Part shown: piece by piece, positions 61,254 to 64,000 of the stretch
Numbering within the stretch: position 1 is the stretch's first letter
Layout of the letters: every line of letters starts with the position of its first letter
Origin: Echinicola pacifica DSM 19836
GTDB taxonomy: Bacteria > Bacteroidota > Bacteroidia > Cytophagales > Cyclobacteriaceae
Reading direction: 5' to 3'
NCBI RefSeq assembly: GCF_000373245.1
Contig: NZ_KB890756.1
Span: forward strand, 1-64,000
Length of the DNA stretch: 64,000 nucleotides
The notes under the pieces: model-generated
What the model was told of the DNA's origin: nothing
The model's database searches: none
Seen by the model: only the letters and a program-made list of their open reading frames with translations
Program-made: the position numbers and the translations under genes

Positions 61254-62324
61254 TTAATTACTTGTTTGGTTCACCCAATTATCAATGATTTGCTGAATTT
61301 CATCGCTTTCTCTCATTTTCAGAATCTCAATATCGATGAGTTTTTTGAGCTCAGAGGCTTCGGGAAATACAAAACCATAATACTGAGGTAGAATATTCTT
61401 TTTGCTTAGCACATATTGACTTTCATCATGATTGAGGTAGGTATATTCTAGGGGTATCACATCATATACGACCGCATCCACCTGACCCTTGGCTAGCAAA
61501 TCATATCCTTCTCGGGCATTGGGAATGGGTACAGGCCTGCCTCCTACAGTGCTGATATTATCGATGATTTTGGGATTATTTGGCACCGCCACCTTCTTAC
61601 CTTCCAAGTGCAGAATGGAGGTGATCGTCTGATCTTCTCCCTTAATTTGGGAGATAGTGGTCGCAATGCCTGCCACCAAAGAAGTGGCTGTGATCAAGGA
61701 AACTATCATCCAAACACTCACCACCCCTCTTCCTGCGAGAGTCTTAGGCGCCAAGTCCCCATAGCCCACTGTGGTCATGGTTACAATAGCCAGCCATACA
61801 CCATTCCCTATTCCTCTCAAGGTCGATTTCTCCCCTTCCGGTGTAAGTGTTTCCTTCTCCACAAACCATAATATCACTCCCACCAAGGTCAAAGCAAACA
61901 TTAACCCCAACACTCCAAACAGAAAGGTGGCACTAAAGAGTGGCTTCACATAATCCCAAAACCCCATCTCCACACTGGGTGCCAATATTGCCATCTCGGT
62001 TTCAAAAAAGGGCTGAGAAAAAGCCACATGCGCCGCACGGTCCGAATTAATCGTCACCGGCCCAACGAGCACGTCGATTTCCCTGTTCTTTACCGCCTCT
62101 ATTCCCGCAGTGGTATTTTCATATGGCATCAATTCATAGTCCAAGCCGAGGTGATATGCTAAGTCACGCCATAGACTGACCGATATCCCCTTCGGCTCCG
62201 TGCCCTCTATCACAAATGGCTGCGAACCTGTGTAACCCACCCGCAAACTGCTATCTGCGACAGTCTGAGCTTCAGAGGAAAATGTCAAAAACAAATACCC
62301 GACTAATAATAGAATTCTGATCAT
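61254..62324 (-). CDS. GluR0-like ligand-gated potassium channel (periplasmic binding domain split by a K+ channel)
   Basis: A 356-residue protein with signal peptide (1-19). A solute-binding lobe 1 (about 27-115, with R96 in VTINSDRAAHVAFSQPFFE) is followed by helix M1 (130-155), a pore loop with the selectivity filter TTVGYGD (184-190), helix M2 (200-225), and solute-binding lobe 2 (235-350, with D288 in VDAVVYD). This is the plan of prokaryotic ionotropic glutamate receptors such as GluR0. TVGYGD predicts potassium selectivity, and R96 and D288 sit where receptors bind the amino-acid carboxyl and amino groups. It is monocistronic; the ligand is not known. Confidence 0.9.
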   Translation of the reverse strand: MIRILLLVGYLFLTFSSEAQTVADSSLRVGYTGSQPFVIEGTEPKGISVSLWRDLAYHLGLDYELMPYENTTAGIEAVKNREIDVLVGPVTINSDRAAHVAFSQPFFETEMAILAPSVEMGFWDYVKPLFSATFLFGVLGLMFALTLVGVILWFVEKETLTPEGEKSTLRGIGNGVWLAIVTMTTVGYGDLAPKTLAGRGVVSVWMIVSLITATSLVAGIATTISQIKGEDQTITSILHLEGKKVAVPNNPKIIDNISTVGGRPVPIPNAREGYDLLAKGQVDAVVYDVIPLEYTYLNHDESQYVLSKKNILPQYYGFVFPEASELKKLIDIEILKMRESDEIQQIIDNWVNQTSN

Positions 62325-63372
62325 AATATGATTTTTTAACGTTCAAATAATTGAAAAATGGGGAAAGAATTTTCTTTCTGCTTTATGTATTTTCAGCCTG
62401 TCGGCTAATAAAATCTCCCTTAGCTTTACCGTCTGAGTTCCATGACATGATAGGACTTGGAGAGAATATATTTTTTAAATCTGAAAATTGATATATCCTG
62501 AGTTCGTATTCCCCGATACGCAAGGCGTTAGCCTCTCATTTTTATAATCCAGAGCCTAGTAAGCTTCGCGCTTCGCGCAAAAGGCCTATTTATACTTTAA
62601 TACACCAATTATCCTTGGCCAAAAAGGGAAAGTAAATTCACAGAAACTGACCATAAAAGAATGCTAAATCGCCAGGCCTCAAAAGCTAAAACTGTATGGA
62701 AAATGATCGCAAATACATCTCCTCCAAAAAGAGGGTAGTATAGATCTTCAAATTAATTGCAATCAAAAATTTTGCCGCGATTATAAATGAACCTAAAAAA
62801 ACAAAAAATTCACCTTTCTAAAGTCCAATATTAGACCTAGTCCCGAGGTGATGATTAGTATTTGCTGCGGGATTATTTAGTGACATTTTGAAGGGATAGT
62901 GGAGGTAAAATAGATTTCAACTAATGTTAGTTCATGGCTGACCTCCTTCCTCTATCGCCTGATTAGACCCCATAGTTTCCTATGGGAGCAAAAAAAAGGT
63001 AAGATGGGAATTTATCCCCATCCTACCTTAAAACCTAATAAAACCCTATTAAGCCAAAGGTACCGGATAGAAATGGGCTTCGTGTCCTGAACTTACCTGC
63101 TTAGAAATAGTATTGGCTTAAATCATGAAAAAACTATTTTTTCTTTACTTTCACCTAAATTTTCTTTTTTCATTTCTGGAAAATAAAGGATTTACTATTA
63201 AATTGTACAAGTCAAACAATGCTTCATTATTGTATTAAGCGTTTTAGAAATCATACAAACTGATCTTCCTATGCTTATCATTAAATTCATTACCACCTTT
63301 TTTTGATTCCCTTCCTATCGCCTTGCCTAAGGCATTATTTACTATAATTTTTATTTGACAATCCCTCCAACG
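62325..63372. other. Gene-free region with an orphan terminator
   Basis: 1.05 kb with no recognisable gene. It holds two hairpins (62968-62986 and 62996-63029). Just upstream of the second, on the minus strand, is a 22-codon stop-to-stop frame reading SKQVSSGHEAHFYPVPLA before its stop, without a usable ATG. Near 62510-62590 there are small GC-rich inverted repeats (CGTAT/ATACG, GCGCTTCGCGC). No RNA family is recognised. Confidence 0.45.
62996..63029 (-). terminator. Orphan terminator-like hairpin
   Basis: AAGGTA-GATGGG and CCCATC-TACCTT arms (one mismatch each side), followed on the minus strand by a T8 run. No annotated minus-strand gene ends here; a preceding hairpin CCCATA/TATGGG lies at 62968-62986. 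Confidence 0.7.
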
Positions 63373-64000
63373 ATGATCATCACTCACGAAATCAGGCTAA
63401 GCCGAATTGTTCGCGGCACCTGGAAAAACACGATTTTGGTGGCATTCACCTGCTCCATGGCTTATTTTGCCTATTGGCACTTCACTCAGTATCATTTTGA
63501 AATGCCCGGCATCATCCCTTCTATCCTGGGTACGGCCTTGGCCTTTTTTATTGGTTTCAATAATAACCAATCCTACGACAGATGGTGGGAAGCGCGCAAG
63601 ATATGGGGAGTACTTGTCAATAGTTCCCGCACCTGGGCCCGGCTTGTCATCCATCTCCCCAGTGCCAATGAAAAGATCAACGGCCAAAACCTGTTGCTCA
63701 CCAAAGAATATGCAGTGAAGAGGCATATCGCATTTCTCTATTCGCTGAAAGATAATCTTAGAGGTGAGAAAAGTGATCACTACCAAAAATACCTTATCAA
63801 AGCCGACCAGGAGTTAATAAAGGGCGAGGGAAATATCCATAATGCCATCCTTGGATTACAAAATCGGGAACTGAAAAGCTGGAAAAAAGATGGTCTGATC
63901 GATGGTTTCGAATTTCTAGAGCTTAATGCAGAACTCACCAAATTTTGTGATGAAATGGGGAAATCAGAACGTATCAAAAACACCGTCTTCCCCACTACTT
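63373..64000 (+). CDS. Bestrophin family ion channel (partial, cut by window end)
   Basis: 209 codons from ATG 63373 to the window end without a stop. The translation MIITHEIRLSRIVRGTWKNT, then PGIIPSILGTALAFFIGFNNNQSYDRWWEARKIWG, then CDEMGKSERIKNTVFPTT matches the bestrophin family signature, including NNxSYDRWWEAR and ERIxNTxFP. Bacterial bestrophins are pentameric channels; many are cation-selective whereas animal ones carry chloride. The C-terminal part lies outside the window. The gene stands apart, divergent from the GluR0-like channel gene. Confidence 0.92.
   Translation, partial: MIITHEIRLSRIVRGTWKNTILVAFTCSMAYFAYWHFTQYHFEMPGIIPSILGTALAFFIGFNNNQSYDRWWEARKIWGVLVNSSRTWARLVIHLPSANEKINGQNLLLTKEYAVKRHIAFLYSLKDNLRGEKSDHYQKYLIKADQELIKGEGNIHNAILGLQNRELKSWKKDGLIDGFEFLELNAELTKFCDEMGKSERIKNTVFPTT

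Overview
The window reads as chromosomal DNA of a Bacteroidota bacterium, most likely order Cytophagales (Cyclobacteriaceae-like). This rests on DUF2480, DUF4293, a type B L31, a lone GroES-like protein, a eukaryote-like class Ia NrdB, Wzi and M61 proteins, and above all the promoters: many intergenic regions carry the Bacteroidota form TTTG-N19..23-TAnnTTTG. No species is claimed.

Layout. 1-158 is the 5' end of a 16S rRNA gene on the minus strand, preceded by a leader and two tandem promoters. 533-4123 (minus) holds tsaB-DUF2480 and the rpmH-rnpA-ctp operon. 4332-6568 (plus) holds an M61 peptidase and a DoxX protein. 6686-10828 (minus) is an M16 peptidase operon: an active subunit, an inactive subunit fused to a LolA-like domain, and a stand-alone copy of that domain. 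10829-12082 is an unusual 1.25 kb gap. 12083-12682 (minus) is rplU-rpmA. A second 1 kb gap with RNA-like structure and repeated palindromes precedes nrdB-nrdA (13710-17120). 17329-21079 (plus) has a barrel protein, dnaK, a GroES-like gene and rpmE2. 21158-27556 (plus) is a tight seven-gene run: GlmU-like protein, holB, retropepsin-like protease, rimK, hemC, a lipoprotein cyclophilin and an RmlD-like reductase.

27809-32911 has an AGCS symporter, a barrel protein, an HMA-AraC regulator (minus) and a fused E1 alpha-beta 2-oxoacid dehydrogenase. 32994-40226 is mainly minus: a small secreted protein, hemE, three envelope or ligand-binding proteins, and truA followed by an ABC exporter. 40452-42199 (plus) has a DUF4293 protein and a cystathionine gamma-synthase-type enzyme. 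42517-48142 (minus) has comM, a small coiled-coil membrane protein, an MsbA-like exporter and a Wzi-family protein. 48333-52175 (plus) is glpD-glpK-glpF. A lipoprotein and a second small secreted protein follow. 54781-61087 (minus) is a carbohydrate group (sialate O-acetylesterase type, GH106 type, five-bladed propeller glycosidase). 61254-62324 (minus) encodes a GluR0-like ligand-gated potassium channel, and 63373 to the end is a truncated bestrophin.

No mobile element, CRISPR array or tRNA gene was recognised. The most interesting points are the GluR0-like receptor channel, the M16 pair with a duplicated LolA-like domain, promoters whose -7 element lies only 4-7 nt from the start codon (predicted leaderless mRNAs), a promoter nested in a terminator, paired palindromes before nrdBA, and gene-free stretches with orphan terminators and folded segments.
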